Shown: in pieces, positions 8,412 through 17,109 of the stretch
Layout: each line of letters opens with the position of its first letter
Position numbering within the stretch: position 1 is the first letter of the stretch
The notes under the pieces: model-generated
Databases searched by the model: none
What the model was told of the DNA's origin: nothing
Seen by the model: only the letters and a program-made list of their open reading frames with translations
NCBI GenBank assembly: GCA_963530615.1
Contig: CAUSDX010000005.1
Span: 1-64,000 of the forward strand
From: JABCPE02 sp963530615
GTDB lineage: Bacteria > Bacteroidota > Bacteroidia > Flavobacteriales > Weeksellaceae
Reading direction: 5' to 3'
Length of the DNA: 64,000 bases
Made by a program: the position numbers and the translations under genes

Positions 8412-8486
8412 TGGGTTCTAAGGGATTCGAACCCCTGACCCTCTGGGTGTAAACCAGATGCTCTGAACCAACTGAGCTAAGAACCC
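8412..8486 (-). tRNA. tRNA-Val (anticodon TAC)
   Basis: A 75-nt cloverleaf on the minus strand. The acceptor stem is GGGTTCT/AGAACCC, the D-arm has AGCTCAGTTGG, and the anticodon loop TTTACAC reads TAC. The T-arm is GGTTCGAATCC. CCA is not encoded. The anticodon and T arms match the neighbouring tRNA-Val almost exactly, while the acceptor stems differ. Confidence 0.96.
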
Positions 8487-8490
8487 TAAC

Positions 8491-8568
8491 TGGTGGGCGG
8501 TGAGGGATTCGAACCCCCGACCCTCTGGGTGTAAACCAGATGCTCTGAACCAACTGAGCTAACCGCCC
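8491..8568 (-). tRNA. tRNA-Val (anticodon TAC), CCA encoded
   Basis: A cloverleaf on the minus strand with acceptor GGGCGGT/ACCGCCC and anticodon TAC. The mature body is 8494-8568 and the 3' CCA is encoded at 8491-8493. It is first in a two-tRNA operon with a promoter at 8584-8591 and a terminator at 8379-8410. Confidence 0.96.
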
Positions 8569-8583
8569 TCTGTTTTGGTTTTG

Positions 8584-8591
8584 CAAATATA
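8584..8591 (-). promoter_or_regulatory. -7 element for the tRNA-Val operon
   Basis: TATATTTG on the minus strand, placing transcription start about 10 nt before the first tRNA. Confidence 0.65.
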
Positions 8592-8601
8592 CTAACTTTT
8601 T

Positions 8602-9843
8602 TTAAAGTACCAAATTTTTTTCTAAAAATTCTCCTACTACAAAATTGCTTCCACCAATGAAAATCATTTCATCTACTTGACAATCAGTTTTTGCGGCAGT
8701 GTATCCATCGTTAACTTTTTCAAAAATTTTATAATTAATTTTTGATTTTTGTAATAGATTTTCATAATCTTTTGGATTTCTACCTCTAAAAATATTAGGC
8801 TTTACAAAATAATAAGATGCGTTTTGAGGTAAAATATTTAGAATTTCATCTATTTTTTTTTCTTGAACAAATCCTAAAACGATATGTTTGTGATGAGGAA
8901 ATTCATTGAGCTGAGCAAAAACTTCTCTCAGGCCAGCTTCATTATGTCCTGTATCACAAATGGTTAAAGGACTATTAGAAAATTCAAACCATCGACCAAT
9001 GAAATGGGTATTTTGATGGACATGGAGTAGTCCTTTTTGGAGGTTTTCTTCGGAAATGGAATAATTTAGCTTTCTTAATTCTTCTATTATGCTTAAAACT
9101 ACACGGATATTTTTGCGTTGGTATTTACCTTTCAAATCAGAGGGCAAATCTGTTTGAATTAAGGTAGCATCAATAAAAGGGGCTTTTTTTTCTTCGGCAA
9201 TATTTTTTATGATTTGTTTGATTAAAATATCGTCTTCTCCTAAAATAATAGGCATGAGAGGTTTGATGATTCCTGCTTTTTCATGGGCAATTTCTTCCAA
9301 AGTGTCTCCTAATAAATCTTGGTGATCGTGCTGAATGTTAGTAATTGCCGTAATAATGGGAGAAATAATATTGGTGGAGTCTAAACGACCACCGAGACCC
9401 ACTTCTATAATGGCAAAGTCAACTTCTTGTTGGTGGAAATATTCAAATGCCATGATGGTTGTAAATTCAAAAAATGAAGGGAGAATGTCTTTGGGGAGAT
9501 TTTTAAGTTTTTGGATAAAATGATAAATAAAATCTTTATCGGCATTTTGTCCATTGACTTTGATGCGTTCTGTAAAATCAATGAGATGAGGAGAGGTGTA
9601 GAGACCTACTTTATAGCCTTGCTCTTGTAGAATTGAAGCCAACATATTGCTGGTAGAGCCTTTTCCATTAGTTCCTCCAATGTGTATGCATTTAAGTTTT
9701 TTGTGTGGATTTCCAAAAAAATCACAAAGACGAGTGATATTCCCTAATCCAGGTTTATAAGCTCCTTTGCCTTGCTTTTGGTAGTTAGGTGTTTGTATGA
9801 AAATCCATTCTATGGCTTCTTGATATTCTTTTTCTTGCACCAT
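8602..9843 (-). CDS. folC: bifunctional folylpolyglutamate/dihydrofolate synthase
   Basis: FolC adds L-glutamate to dihydropteroate and tetrahydrofolate, a cytoplasmic Mur-ligase-family reaction. The 413-residue protein has the P-loop HIGGTNGKGSTSNM, the SPHLIDFTERIKVNG loop, the Mur-type VGLGGRLDSTN and the histidine-bearing NIQHDHQDLLG. The C-terminal domain carries CDTGHNEAG. A TTG seven codons upstream keeps the frame, but a -7 element (9862-9869) overlaps it. The ATG at 9843 (MVQEKEYQEAIEWI) is therefore the start. Confidence 0.93.
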   Translation of the reverse strand: MVQEKEYQEAIEWIFIQTPNYQKQGKGAYKPGLGNITRLCDFFGNPHKKLKCIHIGGTNGKGSTSNMLASILQEQGYKVGLYTSPHLIDFTERIKVNGQNADKDFIYHFIQKLKNLPKDILPSFFEFTTIMAFEYFHQQEVDFAIIEVGLGGRLDSTNIISPIITAITNIQHDHQDLLGDTLEEIAHEKAGIIKPLMPIILGEDDILIKQIIKNIAEEKKAPFIDATLIQTDLPSDLKGKYQRKNIRVVLSIIEELRKLNYSISEENLQKGLLHVHQNTHFIGRWFEFSNSPLTICDTGHNEAGLREVFAQLNEFPHHKHIVLGFVQEKKIDEILNILPQNASYYFVKPNIFRGRNPKDYENLLQKSKINYKIFEKVNDGYTAAKTDCQVDEMIFIGGSNFVVGEFLEKNLVL

Positions 9844-9861
9844 TTTTCTGAAATTTTTTTC

Positions 9862-9869
9862 CAAAGATA
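9862..9869 (-). promoter_or_regulatory. -7 element for folC (decides the start)
   Basis: TATCTTTG on the minus strand, 18 nt before the folC ATG. It overlaps a possible upstream TTG codon, which is therefore not the start. Confidence 0.65.
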
Positions 9870-9879
9870 TGGAATGAGA

Positions 9880-10356
9880 TTAAAACTTATAAAATTGCTG
9901 TTCCAAATTTAATAAGAATGCCTTTTTATCAATCCCACTTGCGTAACCTATAAGTTTTTTATTTTTTCCGATGACTCTATGACAAGGGACAATAATGGAG
10001 ATTTTATTTTTGCTGTTAGCATTTGCTACAGCTCTTATAGCAAGTGGATTATGAATGTTTTTAGCTTGTTGTTGGTAAGATATTGTTTGTCCGTAGGGAA
10101 TTTTTATGAGTTCATTCCATGCTTTTTGTTGAAATACTGTTCCCGATAGTTGAAATGGAATAGAAAATTGCATTAGCTTTCCTTCAAAATAAAGTGAAAT
10201 TTCAGTTTCTGTTAAATCTAAAATAGCATTACTTTTATTAGGATAATTTATAGGAATGTTTTTATTGTTTTCAAAATCTAATGAGAGTAAAAAATTATCA
10301 TTAGCAGTAGCAATCATTTTACCCAATGGGGTGTTGAAATATTTTGTGTAAATCAT
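9880..10356 (-). CDS. ogt: methylated-DNA--[protein]-cysteine S-methyltransferase
   Basis: A suicide repair enzyme that moves the methyl group of O6-methylguanine to its own cysteine. The 158-residue protein has the C-terminal catalytic domain with IPYGQTISYQQQA, the helix-turn-helix AVANANSKN arginine-finger region and the active site IVPCHRVIG. The N-terminal domain is short, as in Ogt rather than Ada. A TTG start seven codons upstream overlaps the -7 element at 10375-10382, so the ATG at 10356 is chosen. Confidence 0.92.
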   Translation of the reverse strand: MIYTKYFNTPLGKMIATANDNFLLSLDFENNKNIPINYPNKSNAILDLTETEISLYFEGKLMQFSIPFQLSGTVFQQKAWNELIKIPYGQTISYQQQAKNIHNPLAIRAVANANSKNKISIIVPCHRVIGKNKKLIGYASGIDKKAFLLNLEQQFYKF

Positions 10357-10374
10357 GAATATTAAAAAATATTC

Positions 10375-10382
10375 CAAAAATA
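10375..10382 (-). promoter_or_regulatory. -7 element for ogt
   Basis: TATTTTTG on the minus strand, 18 nt before the chosen ATG. Confidence 0.6.
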
Positions 10383-10459
10383 CGAATAAAATATAGATTC
10401 TGTAAGTTGAAGCTATTCTTAAAATTCATAAATTTTATTTAGATTCAATAAAAACTAAT

Positions 10460-10467
10460 TATCTTTG
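10460..10467 (+). promoter_or_regulatory. -7 element for feoAB copy 2
   Basis: TATCTTTG, 29 nt before the feoA ATG. No clear -33 TTG or Fur-type palindrome was seen. Confidence 0.55.
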
Positions 10468-10496
10468 TTGTTTTAAAATAAAATTTTGTGGGGAAG

Positions 10497-10739
10497 ATGG
10501 ATAGACTTTGTGATTTTCCTAATTTGGTTAAGGGAAGAATAAAAGGGTATGATAATAATGAATTTATTATGTCTAACAAAATCATAGAAATGGGATTACT
10601 TCCAGAAACGGACTTTGTGATTTTACATAAAGCACCTTTCGGAGGTCCACTATATGTAGAGTTTGGAGTAGAAAAAACTCGAGTTGCACTGCGTTTGGAA
10701 GAGGCAAAATTTGTTTTTGTAGAGTCAATAGAATGTTAA
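10497..10739 (+). CDS. feoA: FeoA family protein, copy 2
   Basis: An 80-residue cytoplasmic partner of FeoB with an SH3-like fold. GRIKGYDNN and the conserved turn KIIEMGLLPETDFVILHKAPFGGP are present, followed by the C-terminal VALRLEEAKFV. A GTG three codons upstream (10488) is possible, but the ATG at 10497 gives the normal family N-terminus. The last seven bases overlap the start of the intact feoB, so the two are translationally coupled. Confidence 0.9.
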   Translation: MDRLCDFPNLVKGRIKGYDNNEFIMSNKIIEMGLLPETDFVILHKAPFGGPLYVEFGVEKTRVALRLEEAKFVFVESIEC

Positions 10740-12757
10740 ACAAAAAAATATTATTAATAGGAAATCCTAATGTAGGGAAATCAACGATTTTTAACCATCT
10801 CTGTGGATTAAAACAAAAGACAGGAAATTATGCAGGAGTTACTGTGGCAAGTCGTGCAGGAGTTTGTAAAAGGGGAGATAAAGAGTTAGAGATTACAGAT
10901 TTGCCAGGGGCTTATAGTATTTATCCTACATCGGAAGATGAGGTGATTTTTTCTCAATATTTAATGGATGAAAAAGAATCATATGATGGAGTAATTTATG
11001 TGGCTGATGCACTTAATTTGAGGAGAAGTTCGTTGCTTTTTAAGCAGGTTAAAGATTTAGGGGTTCCTATGGTGATGCTTGTAAATCAAATAGATTTAGC
11101 CAAGAAAAGAGGGTTGTCTTTTGATTTTGCTAAAATGGAACAGCTTTTTGGAGTAAAAATAATACCGACCAATGCAAAGAAAAATGAGGGAATTGACGAG
11201 GTAAAAAAAGTGATTTTTGAAAATGAATTTAAGGCTCAAATTCAGCCAGTTTTTGAGATTCCAACGGAGTATAAGGGGTGGATTTCCAAAATTAAAATTC
11301 AGTTGAAAAAGGAAAATTCTTATGAAGTTTGGGCTTTTTTGGCGTCTGAAAGATATGTGGGAAAGATAGAGGAGGTAGGAGATGTTGTTAAAAAAATAAT
11401 TCCTAAAAGATTACAAGTTCAAGAAATCACGAGAAGGTATCAAAAAATTGATGCAGAATTATCTTTGTTTTTCTTTAAGCAAGACCAGATTAGAGATATA
11501 TTTACAGAGAAAGTAGACCGAATTTTGGTGCATCCGTTTTGGGGATATATAGTGTTTGGAACACTTTTATTATTGATTTTTAATAGTGTGTATTTTTTAG
11601 CTGCTTACCCTATGGAGTGGATAGAAGCAGGATTTGAGTATTTGGGAAGCTTTATAGAAGTAAGTATGCCTGATGGTCCCTTGAAGAGTTTGATGATTGA
11701 CGGGGTGATTACAGGTATAAGTAGTGTAATAGTTTTTGCCCCTCAAATAGGGATTTTACTATATTTTCTTTACCTTTTGGAAGATTTTGGTTATATGGCG
11801 AGGGTGGTTTATTTGATGGATAGATTTTTGAGGCCTTTTGGATTGAATGGAAAGAGTATTGTTCCATTGGTTTCTAGTACGGCATGTGCTATTCCTGCAA
11901 TTATGTCCACAAGGAATATTGAGAACATGAAGGAGAGATTGCTTACGATTTTGGTAACGCCCTTTATGACCTGTTCTGCGAGACTGCCTATTTATAGTAT
12001 TATTATCGGTTTGGTAATTCCTAATGAATATTTTTTAGGGGCATTGAATTATAGGGCTTTGATGCTTTTTATGATGTATATTATAGGTTTTCTAATGTCT
12101 TTGTTAGCATCTTGGGTTTTGAAAAAAGTGATTAAAGGAAACAAAAAATCTTATTTGATTTTAGATTTGCCAATCTATAAAGTTCCTTTGTTTGGTTATA
12201 ATTTTAAATTAGTTTTAGGTAAAGTATGGGAGTTTATTTTAGGAGCAGGGAGAGTAATTTTTGCAATTAGTGTAATTCTATGGGTATTAGCTTATTTCGG
12301 TCCCAAACAAAATGAAAGTGAATGGATAGCTACAGAAGTAGAAATGAAAGATTCTTATTTGGCAATTGTAGGAAAAGGTATTGAGCCAATGGTTTCTCCT
12401 TTGGGGTATGATTGGAAGATGGGAGTGGGAGTGCTGACAAGTTTCGCAGCGAGAGAAGCTTTTGTAGGGACTATCTCTACGCTCTACGGCTTGGAGGTAG
12501 ATATAGAAAGTGAAGAAGGAGAGCAAACTCTAATGGAAAGAATGAGAAATGATGTAAAACCTAATGGAGAGAAAGTATTTAGTTTTGCGACAGGAATATC
12601 GATATTGATGTTTTACGCCTTAGCGATGCAGTGTATTTCCACTATCGCCATTGTTTATAAAGAGACTAGAAGTTTGAAATGGACGCTGGTTCAGCTGTTT
12701 GGAATGTCAGGGTTGGCATACATTGTTTCGTTTTTAACATATCAGATTTTGAAATAA
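10733..12757 (+). CDS. feoB: ferrous iron transporter FeoB, intact copy
   Basis: A 674-residue inner-membrane Fe(II) transporter. The N-terminal GTPase has G1 GNPNVGKS (residues 10-17), the switch region NYAGVTVA, G3 DLPGAYS and G4 NQID. A helical GDI-like region follows, then membrane domains from about residue 260 with paired gates (YLLEDFGYMARV, STACAIPAIMSTR and TCSARLPIYSI). It resembles the usual Bacteroidota FeoB. It is complete, unlike the copy at 4407-6570, and so is likely the working ferrous importer. It is followed by a small Cys-rich FeoB-associated gene. Confidence 0.94.
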   Translation: MLNKKILLIGNPNVGKSTIFNHLCGLKQKTGNYAGVTVASRAGVCKRGDKELEITDLPGAYSIYPTSEDEVIFSQYLMDEKESYDGVIYVADALNLRRSSLLFKQVKDLGVPMVMLVNQIDLAKKRGLSFDFAKMEQLFGVKIIPTNAKKNEGIDEVKKVIFENEFKAQIQPVFEIPTEYKGWISKIKIQLKKENSYEVWAFLASERYVGKIEEVGDVVKKIIPKRLQVQEITRRYQKIDAELSLFFFKQDQIRDIFTEKVDRILVHPFWGYIVFGTLLLLIFNSVYFLAAYPMEWIEAGFEYLGSFIEVSMPDGPLKSLMIDGVITGISSVIVFAPQIGILLYFLYLLEDFGYMARVVYLMDRFLRPFGLNGKSIVPLVSSTACAIPAIMSTRNIENMKERLLTILVTPFMTCSARLPIYSIIIGLVIPNEYFLGALNYRALMLFMMYIIGFLMSLLASWVLKKVIKGNKKSYLILDLPIYKVPLFGYNFKLVLGKVWEFILGAGRVIFAISVILWVLAYFGPKQNESEWIATEVEMKDSYLAIVGKGIEPMVSPLGYDWKMGVGVLTSFAAREAFVGTISTLYGLEVDIESEEGEQTLMERMRNDVKPNGEKVFSFATGISILMFYALAMQCISTIAIVYKETRSLKWTLVQLFGMSGLAYIVSFLTYQILK

Positions 12758-12772
12758 ATTATTGATAATAAT

Positions 12773-12919
12773 ATGAATGCAAATTTTCAGTATATCATTA
12801 TAGCGGTAATGTTCTTATTATCGTGTTATTCTATTTTTAGGATTTTTAGGAAAAATTTTTCATCACAAAAATTTGAGCAAAAAAAAACATATTGTGATAA
12901 AGATTGTGGTTGTTCATAG
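12773..12919 (+). CDS. FeoB-associated Cys-rich small membrane protein
   Basis: A 48-residue reading frame 15 nt after feoB. One hydrophobic helix spans residues about 6-24 (YIIIAVMFLLSCYSIFRIF). A basic segment follows, and the protein ends in CDKDCGCS. This is the pattern of the FeoB-associated Cys-rich family (PF12669-like): a single membrane anchor with a C-terminal cysteine cluster, encoded next to feoB. The cysteines could bind iron at the cytoplasmic side, a role inferred from position only. Confidence 0.72.
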   Translation: MNANFQYIIIAVMFLLSCYSIFRIFRKNFSSQKFEQKKTYCDKDCGCS

Positions 12920-12948
12920 AAAAATTATTTTCAGTGAAAAAATTTATC

Positions 12949-12956
12949 TAAATTTG
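12949..12956 (+). promoter_or_regulatory. -7 element for glmM
   Basis: TAAATTTG, 18 nt before the glmM ATG and after the end of the feo operon. Confidence 0.6.
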
Positions 12957-12974
12957 TATGAAATATAGGAATTT

Positions 12975-14363
12975 ATGGCTTTAATCAAATCAATTTCAGG
13001 AATTCGAGGAACGATAGGAGGAAAGGTTAATGAGAATCTTACGCCTCTTGATGTGGTGAAATTCACTTCTGCATTTGGTACTTGGATTCAGAATAAGAAA
13101 AATAAGAAAAAAATCACGCTTGTCATTGGGCGAGATGCAAGGATTTCAGGGCAAATGGTTTCTAATTTAGTGGCTGCTACTTTACAAGGATTAGGTGTTA
13201 ATGTGGTGGATTTAGGGTTGTCGACGACTCCTACTGTGGAAATAATGGTTCCAGAATTACAAGCCGATGGGGGGATTATCCTTACGGCTTCTCATAATCC
13301 TAAACAGTGGAATGCCTTGAAATTACTTAATGAAAAAGGGGAATTTATTAGCGGTAAAGATGGGAAGGAGGTTTTGGAACTGGCAAAAAATGAGGATTTT
13401 CATTACGCAGAAGTAGATGGTTTGGGTAAATATGAGGTCAGAAATGATGGATTTAATATTCATATTCAGAAGATTATGAATTTGCCAATGGTGGATAAAG
13501 AAGCCATTAAAGCTAAAAAATATAAAGTGGTTTTAGATGCTGTAAATTCTACGGGGGGAATTTCATTGCCTCCACTTTTAGAGCAATTGGGTTGTGAAGT
13601 AGTGAAATTATATTGCGAACCGAATGGGTATTTTCCTCACAATCCAGAGCCTTTGAAAGAACATTTGATGGATATTTGTGATTTGGTCAAAAGAGAAAAA
13701 GCTGATTTAGGAATTGTCGTAGATCCTGATGTGGATAGATTAGCATTGATTGATGAAAATGGAGAAATGTTTGGTGAAGAATATACTTTGGTGGCGGTGG
13801 CAGATTATCTTTTGAAACATAAGAAAGGAGTTGCGGTTTCCAATTTGTCTTCAAGTAGAGCTTTGAGAGATGTCGCGAAAACTCATGATTCTGAATATTT
13901 TGCGAGTGCAGTGGGAGAAGTGAATGTTGTCAATTTAATGAAAGATAAAAATGCAGTGATTGGAGGAGAAGGTAATGGAGGAATTATTTATCCTGATTTG
14001 CATTATGGTAGGGATTCATTGGTTGGAGTCGCTCTTTTCTTAACACATTTAGCAAAAGAAAGTAAGTTGGTTTCGGAATTGAGGGCTACTTATCCCGCTT
14101 ATTTCATGGGGAAAAAGAAAATAGAGTTAACTCCAGAAATTAATGTAGATGAGGTTTTAGAGAAAATGAAATTGAAATATCAAAACGAAGAAATCTCTAC
14201 AATAGACGGAGTGAAAATAGATTTTGCGGAAAATTGGGTTCATCTTAGAAAATCTAATACAGAGCCGATCATCCGCATCTATACCGAGGCAAAATCTCAG
14301 AAAGAAGCCGATGAATTGGCAGATAGGTTTATAAAAGAGATTGAAAATTGTTTATCTTTGTAG
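12975..14363 (+). CDS. glmM: phosphoglucosamine mutase
   Basis: GlmM converts glucosamine-6-phosphate to glucosamine-1-phosphate for UDP-GlcNAc, peptidoglycan and LPS synthesis. The 462-residue protein has the phosphoserine loop TASHNPKQWNALK, the metal-binding DPDVDRLALID, the sugar-binding GEGNGG and the C-terminal phosphate-binding RKSNTEPIIRIYTEA. This form, near 460 residues with HNPKQWNALK, is the archaeal- and Bacteroidota-type mutase often labelled GlmM. Phosphomannomutase activity cannot be excluded. The promoter of the next gene lies inside its last codons. Confidence 0.88.
   Translation: MALIKSISGIRGTIGGKVNENLTPLDVVKFTSAFGTWIQNKKNKKKITLVIGRDARISGQMVSNLVAATLQGLGVNVVDLGLSTTPTVEIMVPELQADGGIILTASHNPKQWNALKLLNEKGEFISGKDGKEVLELAKNEDFHYAEVDGLGKYEVRNDGFNIHIQKIMNLPMVDKEAIKAKKYKVVLDAVNSTGGISLPPLLEQLGCEVVKLYCEPNGYFPHNPEPLKEHLMDICDLVKREKADLGIVVDPDVDRLALIDENGEMFGEEYTLVAVADYLLKHKKGVAVSNLSSSRALRDVAKTHDSEYFASAVGEVNVVNLMKDKNAVIGGEGNGGIIYPDLHYGRDSLVGVALFLTHLAKESKLVSELRATYPAYFMGKKKIELTPEINVDEVLEKMKLKYQNEEISTIDGVKIDFAENWVHLRKSNTEPIIRIYTEAKSQKEADELADRFIKEIENCLSL
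14353..14360 (+). promoter_or_regulatory. -7 element for the TPR gene, inside the glmM 3' end
   Basis: TATCTTTG lies within the last four codons of glmM. It overlaps a possible TTG start at 14348, so the true start must be further on, at the TTG at 14381. Confidence 0.55.
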
Positions 14364-14380
14364 AAAATAAAGGAATAAAT

Positions 14381-15763
14381 TTGGAAGAAGAGTTTTTTGA
14401 GAGTGAGCTGATTAAGCGATTTGAGGAAATGATAGAACACAATGAAGAATATTACTTTGATTCAGAAGAATTGGAGGAGGTAGTTATTCATTATTTGGAG
14501 ATGGGAGATATTTCCTTTGCGGAGTTATCGGTTGATTTTGCATTGAGATTACACCCTAATTCTTTGGAACTCAAAACCAAGAAGTTGGAGGTTTTATTGG
14601 ATTTGGAGCAATATACCATAGCAAGAGAGTTGATAGAAGAGTTAAGAAACGCTTCTATGGAAACTACTGATTTTCTGGTTTGTTGTGCTAAATATTATTC
14701 CAATCTTGGTAATCCGAGGAGGGCGATAGAGTATTGTCAAAAGGCATTAAAATTAGAAGATGAGGAGAATTTCTTACATAATTTCATTGCCGATGAATAT
14801 GTGAATTTAGAAGATCCTTTTAATGCGTTAAGACATTATAAAAAGGCATTGAAATATGACCCTGATGATGATTATGCTTTAGAAAATGTGATGAATTGCT
14901 ATCATCGTTTGAAGAAAAATGATGAGGCTATCGTTTTTTTGAAAAATTATTTAGATGAATTTCCTTTTTCGGAAACGGCGTGGTTTGAGTATGGACAGTT
15001 TTATTTCAATAGAAGAAATTATAAAGAGGCAATTAAGGGTTTTGATTATCTTTTAGCTATAAGCCCTCAATCAATGGGAGTTTATGGGAATAAGGCTGCA
15101 TGTTATGAAGCAATGGGGCAGTGGCAGAATGCTATTAAGGTTTATGAGGAGTTATTAGAATTAGAATATACCAAGGCATTTACTTTTTATAAAATAGGAT
15201 TATGTTATAAGGCAATGAAAGAATATGTAGTGGCTCTTAATATGTTTCAGCAGGCATCTCGAGAAGACCCTCAGTTTTATATGGCGATGATGGAGCAATC
15301 GGAGATTTATTATGAAATGGGAAAATTACAGGAGGCTCTTTATTTTGCCAAGGAGGCTGCATCTTATAATGAAACAAGTTTGGATTATCAGAAAAAGTTG
15401 GCGTTTCTTTATATTGATTCTGAAAAATTTGAAGAAAGTCTTTTTTGTCTGAGAAAAATTACGGATATGGAGCCAGATAGTTTTTATAATTGGTATGCAT
15501 ATAGTGAAGTTTTAATGCTTATTGGAGAGTATGAAGAGGCGATATTGATTTTAGAAAAAGCTGTAAAAATTCATCATAGAGCAGAACTTTTTTACCAAAT
15601 GAGCAATTGTTATTTTCATTTGAAAGAGGAAGAAAAAGGGAAAGAGTTTCTGGATATTGCGGTGCGTTTAGATCCTTTTATTTCCGAGGATATGCAGCAA
15701 AAATATCCATATATCAGAAAGGAAATTCGAGAGAAAGAAAAGGGAGAAAATAAAAATTCTTAG
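14381..15763 (+). CDS. tetratricopeptide repeat protein
   Basis: A 460-residue protein made almost wholly of TPR units. The N-terminus is very acidic. The repeats include NPRRAIEYCQKALKLE, DPFNALRHYKKALKYDP, NYKEAIKGFDYLLAISP and GEYEEAILILEKAVKI. No signal peptide or membrane helix is seen, so a cytoplasmic scaffold is likely. The start is taken as TTG at 14381 (LEEEFFESELIKRFEEM), which matches the usual N-terminus of flavobacterial homologues as I recall them. The upstream TTG overlaps the promoter. It ends at a strong terminator. Confidence 0.85.
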   Translation: MEEEFFESELIKRFEEMIEHNEEYYFDSEELEEVVIHYLEMGDISFAELSVDFALRLHPNSLELKTKKLEVLLDLEQYTIARELIEELRNASMETTDFLVCCAKYYSNLGNPRRAIEYCQKALKLEDEENFLHNFIADEYVNLEDPFNALRHYKKALKYDPDDDYALENVMNCYHRLKKNDEAIVFLKNYLDEFPFSETAWFEYGQFYFNRRNYKEAIKGFDYLLAISPQSMGVYGNKAACYEAMGQWQNAIKVYEELLELEYTKAFTFYKIGLCYKAMKEYVVALNMFQQASREDPQFYMAMMEQSEIYYEMGKLQEALYFAKEAASYNETSLDYQKKLAFLYIDSEKFEESLFCLRKITDMEPDSFYNWYAYSEVLMLIGEYEEAILILEKAVKIHHRAELFYQMSNCYFHLKEEEKGKEFLDIAVRLDPFISEDMQQKYPYIRKEIREKEKGENKNS

Positions 15764-15770
15764 AAATAAA

Positions 15771-15799
15771 AAAAATCCGAGTTTTATGCTCGGATTTTT
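15771..15799. terminator. bidirectional terminator between the TPR gene and the rRNA methyltransferase gene
   Basis: AAAAATCCGAG and CTCGGATTTTT form an 11-bp stem with a 7-nt loop between two convergent genes. Confidence 0.88.
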
Positions 15800-16961
15800 A
15801 TTGTTGAGGTAATTTATGTACTTTTTTAGTACCTTCGTAAGTTTCATATTGGAGAAAACGGCATTCTAATTTTCCATTAAATAATTTTATTTTTCTTGAT
15901 GGGCGTAGTCCTATTTTCTTTACCGCTTCCAAATCGGCAGAAATTAACCAAGATAGAGTATTAGGGTAATTTTGTTTGAAAGTATCGCCTATTTTTTTGT
16001 AGAAAGCTTCATCATTGATGCTAATTCTCTCATTGTAAGGAGGATTAAATACCATTAAAAGAGGAAAATGTTCTTTTTTTGAACTGAAAAAATCTTGTTT
16101 TTTTATTTCAATAATTTCCTCTAATTCAGCAGCTTCTATATTCGCTTTGGCGGCAGATAGAACTTGGTTATCAATATCATAACCTGTTATTTTTCCTGTA
16201 AAATCTTGAATTTTATTGATTCTATATTCTTTTATCTTGCTAAATAATTCATGGTCATAATTTTTCCAATTTTGGAAAGCAAATTTTTTTCGCAAAATTT
16301 GGGGAGGGAGGTTAAGAGCTATCATAGCGGCTTCTATGAGAAGGGTGCCGCTACCACACATAGGGTCAAGAAAATTTTCTTTTCCAGTCCAGCCTGCAAT
16401 TTGTAGCATTCCTGCTGCTAAAACTTCATTAATAGGAGCTTGGGTCTGAATTTTGCGGTAGCCTCTTTTGAATAAAGGGTCGCCAGAACTGTCAAGAGAA
16501 ATACTTATCAATTCTCGGTCAATGTGAAGATGAAATTTTATATCAGGATTTTTAGTATCAATATCAGGGCGTTTTCTATATTTTGCTTTGAAAAAATCCA
16601 CAATAGCATCCTTCATTTTTAGGGTCATGAATTGTGAATGCTTAAAGCGTTCAGAATTGATGGTAGCATCTATAGCGAAAGTCTGATGTGTATCCATGAT
16701 ATTGTCCCATGGAAACTCAAAGAGTTTATCGTAGAAACGCTCTTCATTCCATGCCTTAAAGCTAAGAATGGGGACTAAAATTTTTAGAGCGGTGCGACAA
16801 GAGTAGTTGATTTTATATAAAAATCCCAAGTCTCCTTCACAAGTTACAGCTCTATTTTTAGGTGTTACATTTCTTCCGCCGAGTTTTTTAAGTTCTTCAG
16901 CGAGGACTTCTTCTAATCCAAAAAAGGTTTTGATTTGTATATTAAGATTTTCTGTATTCAT
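15798..16961 (-). CDS. THUMP-domain class I SAM-dependent RNA methyltransferase (RlmL-like)
   Basis: A 387-residue protein with an N-terminal ferredoxin-like/THUMP region (residues 1-160, including KTFFGLEEVLAEELKKLGG). A Rossmann methyltransferase domain follows, with FLDPMCGSGTLLIEAAMIA and the catalytic FNPPYNERI. This matches the N-terminal half of E. coli RlmL, which methylates N2 of a guanine in 23S rRNA. The second RlmK half is absent, as usual outside Gammaproteobacteria. The exact target base in this organism is not known. Confidence 0.82.
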   Translation of the reverse strand: MNTENLNIQIKTFFGLEEVLAEELKKLGGRNVTPKNRAVTCEGDLGFLYKINYSCRTALKILVPILSFKAWNEERFYDKLFEFPWDNIMDTHQTFAIDATINSERFKHSQFMTLKMKDAIVDFFKAKYRKRPDIDTKNPDIKFHLHIDRELISISLDSSGDPLFKRGYRKIQTQAPINEVLAAGMLQIAGWTGKENFLDPMCGSGTLLIEAAMIALNLPPQILRKKFAFQNWKNYDHELFSKIKEYRINKIQDFTGKITGYDIDNQVLSAAKANIEAAELEEIIEIKKQDFFSSKKEHFPLLMVFNPPYNERISINDEAFYKKIGDTFKQNYPNTLSWLISADLEAVKKIGLRPSRKIKLFNGKLECRFLQYETYEGTKKVHKLPQQ

Positions 16962-16981
16962 AAGATGAATGTTTATTTACG

Positions 16982-16989
16982 CAAAGGTA
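16982..16989 (-). promoter_or_regulatory. -7 element for the RlmL-like gene
   Basis: TACCTTTG on the minus strand, 20 nt before the ATG. It is about 90 bp from the divergent zip promoter. Confidence 0.6.
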
Positions 16990-17079
16990 AGAAAACTTGA
17001 AGAAGAAAATAAAAGTTTTTATAGAATAAAATTTAGTAAAATAAGGAATGAAAAAACTTTCTACCCAGTGAAAAATAGT

Positions 17080-17087
17080 TAAATTTG
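17080..17087 (+). promoter_or_regulatory. -7 element for the ZIP transporter gene
   Basis: TAAATTTG followed by CCG, 22 nt before the ATG. Confidence 0.6.
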
Positions 17088-17109
17088 CCGTTTGTTAATT
17101 TATTAAATT

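Noticed and set aside
8412..8568. The two tRNA-Val genes as an assembly duplication
   Set aside because: The acceptor stems and T-stem bases differ, and only one encodes CCA, so both are real genes.
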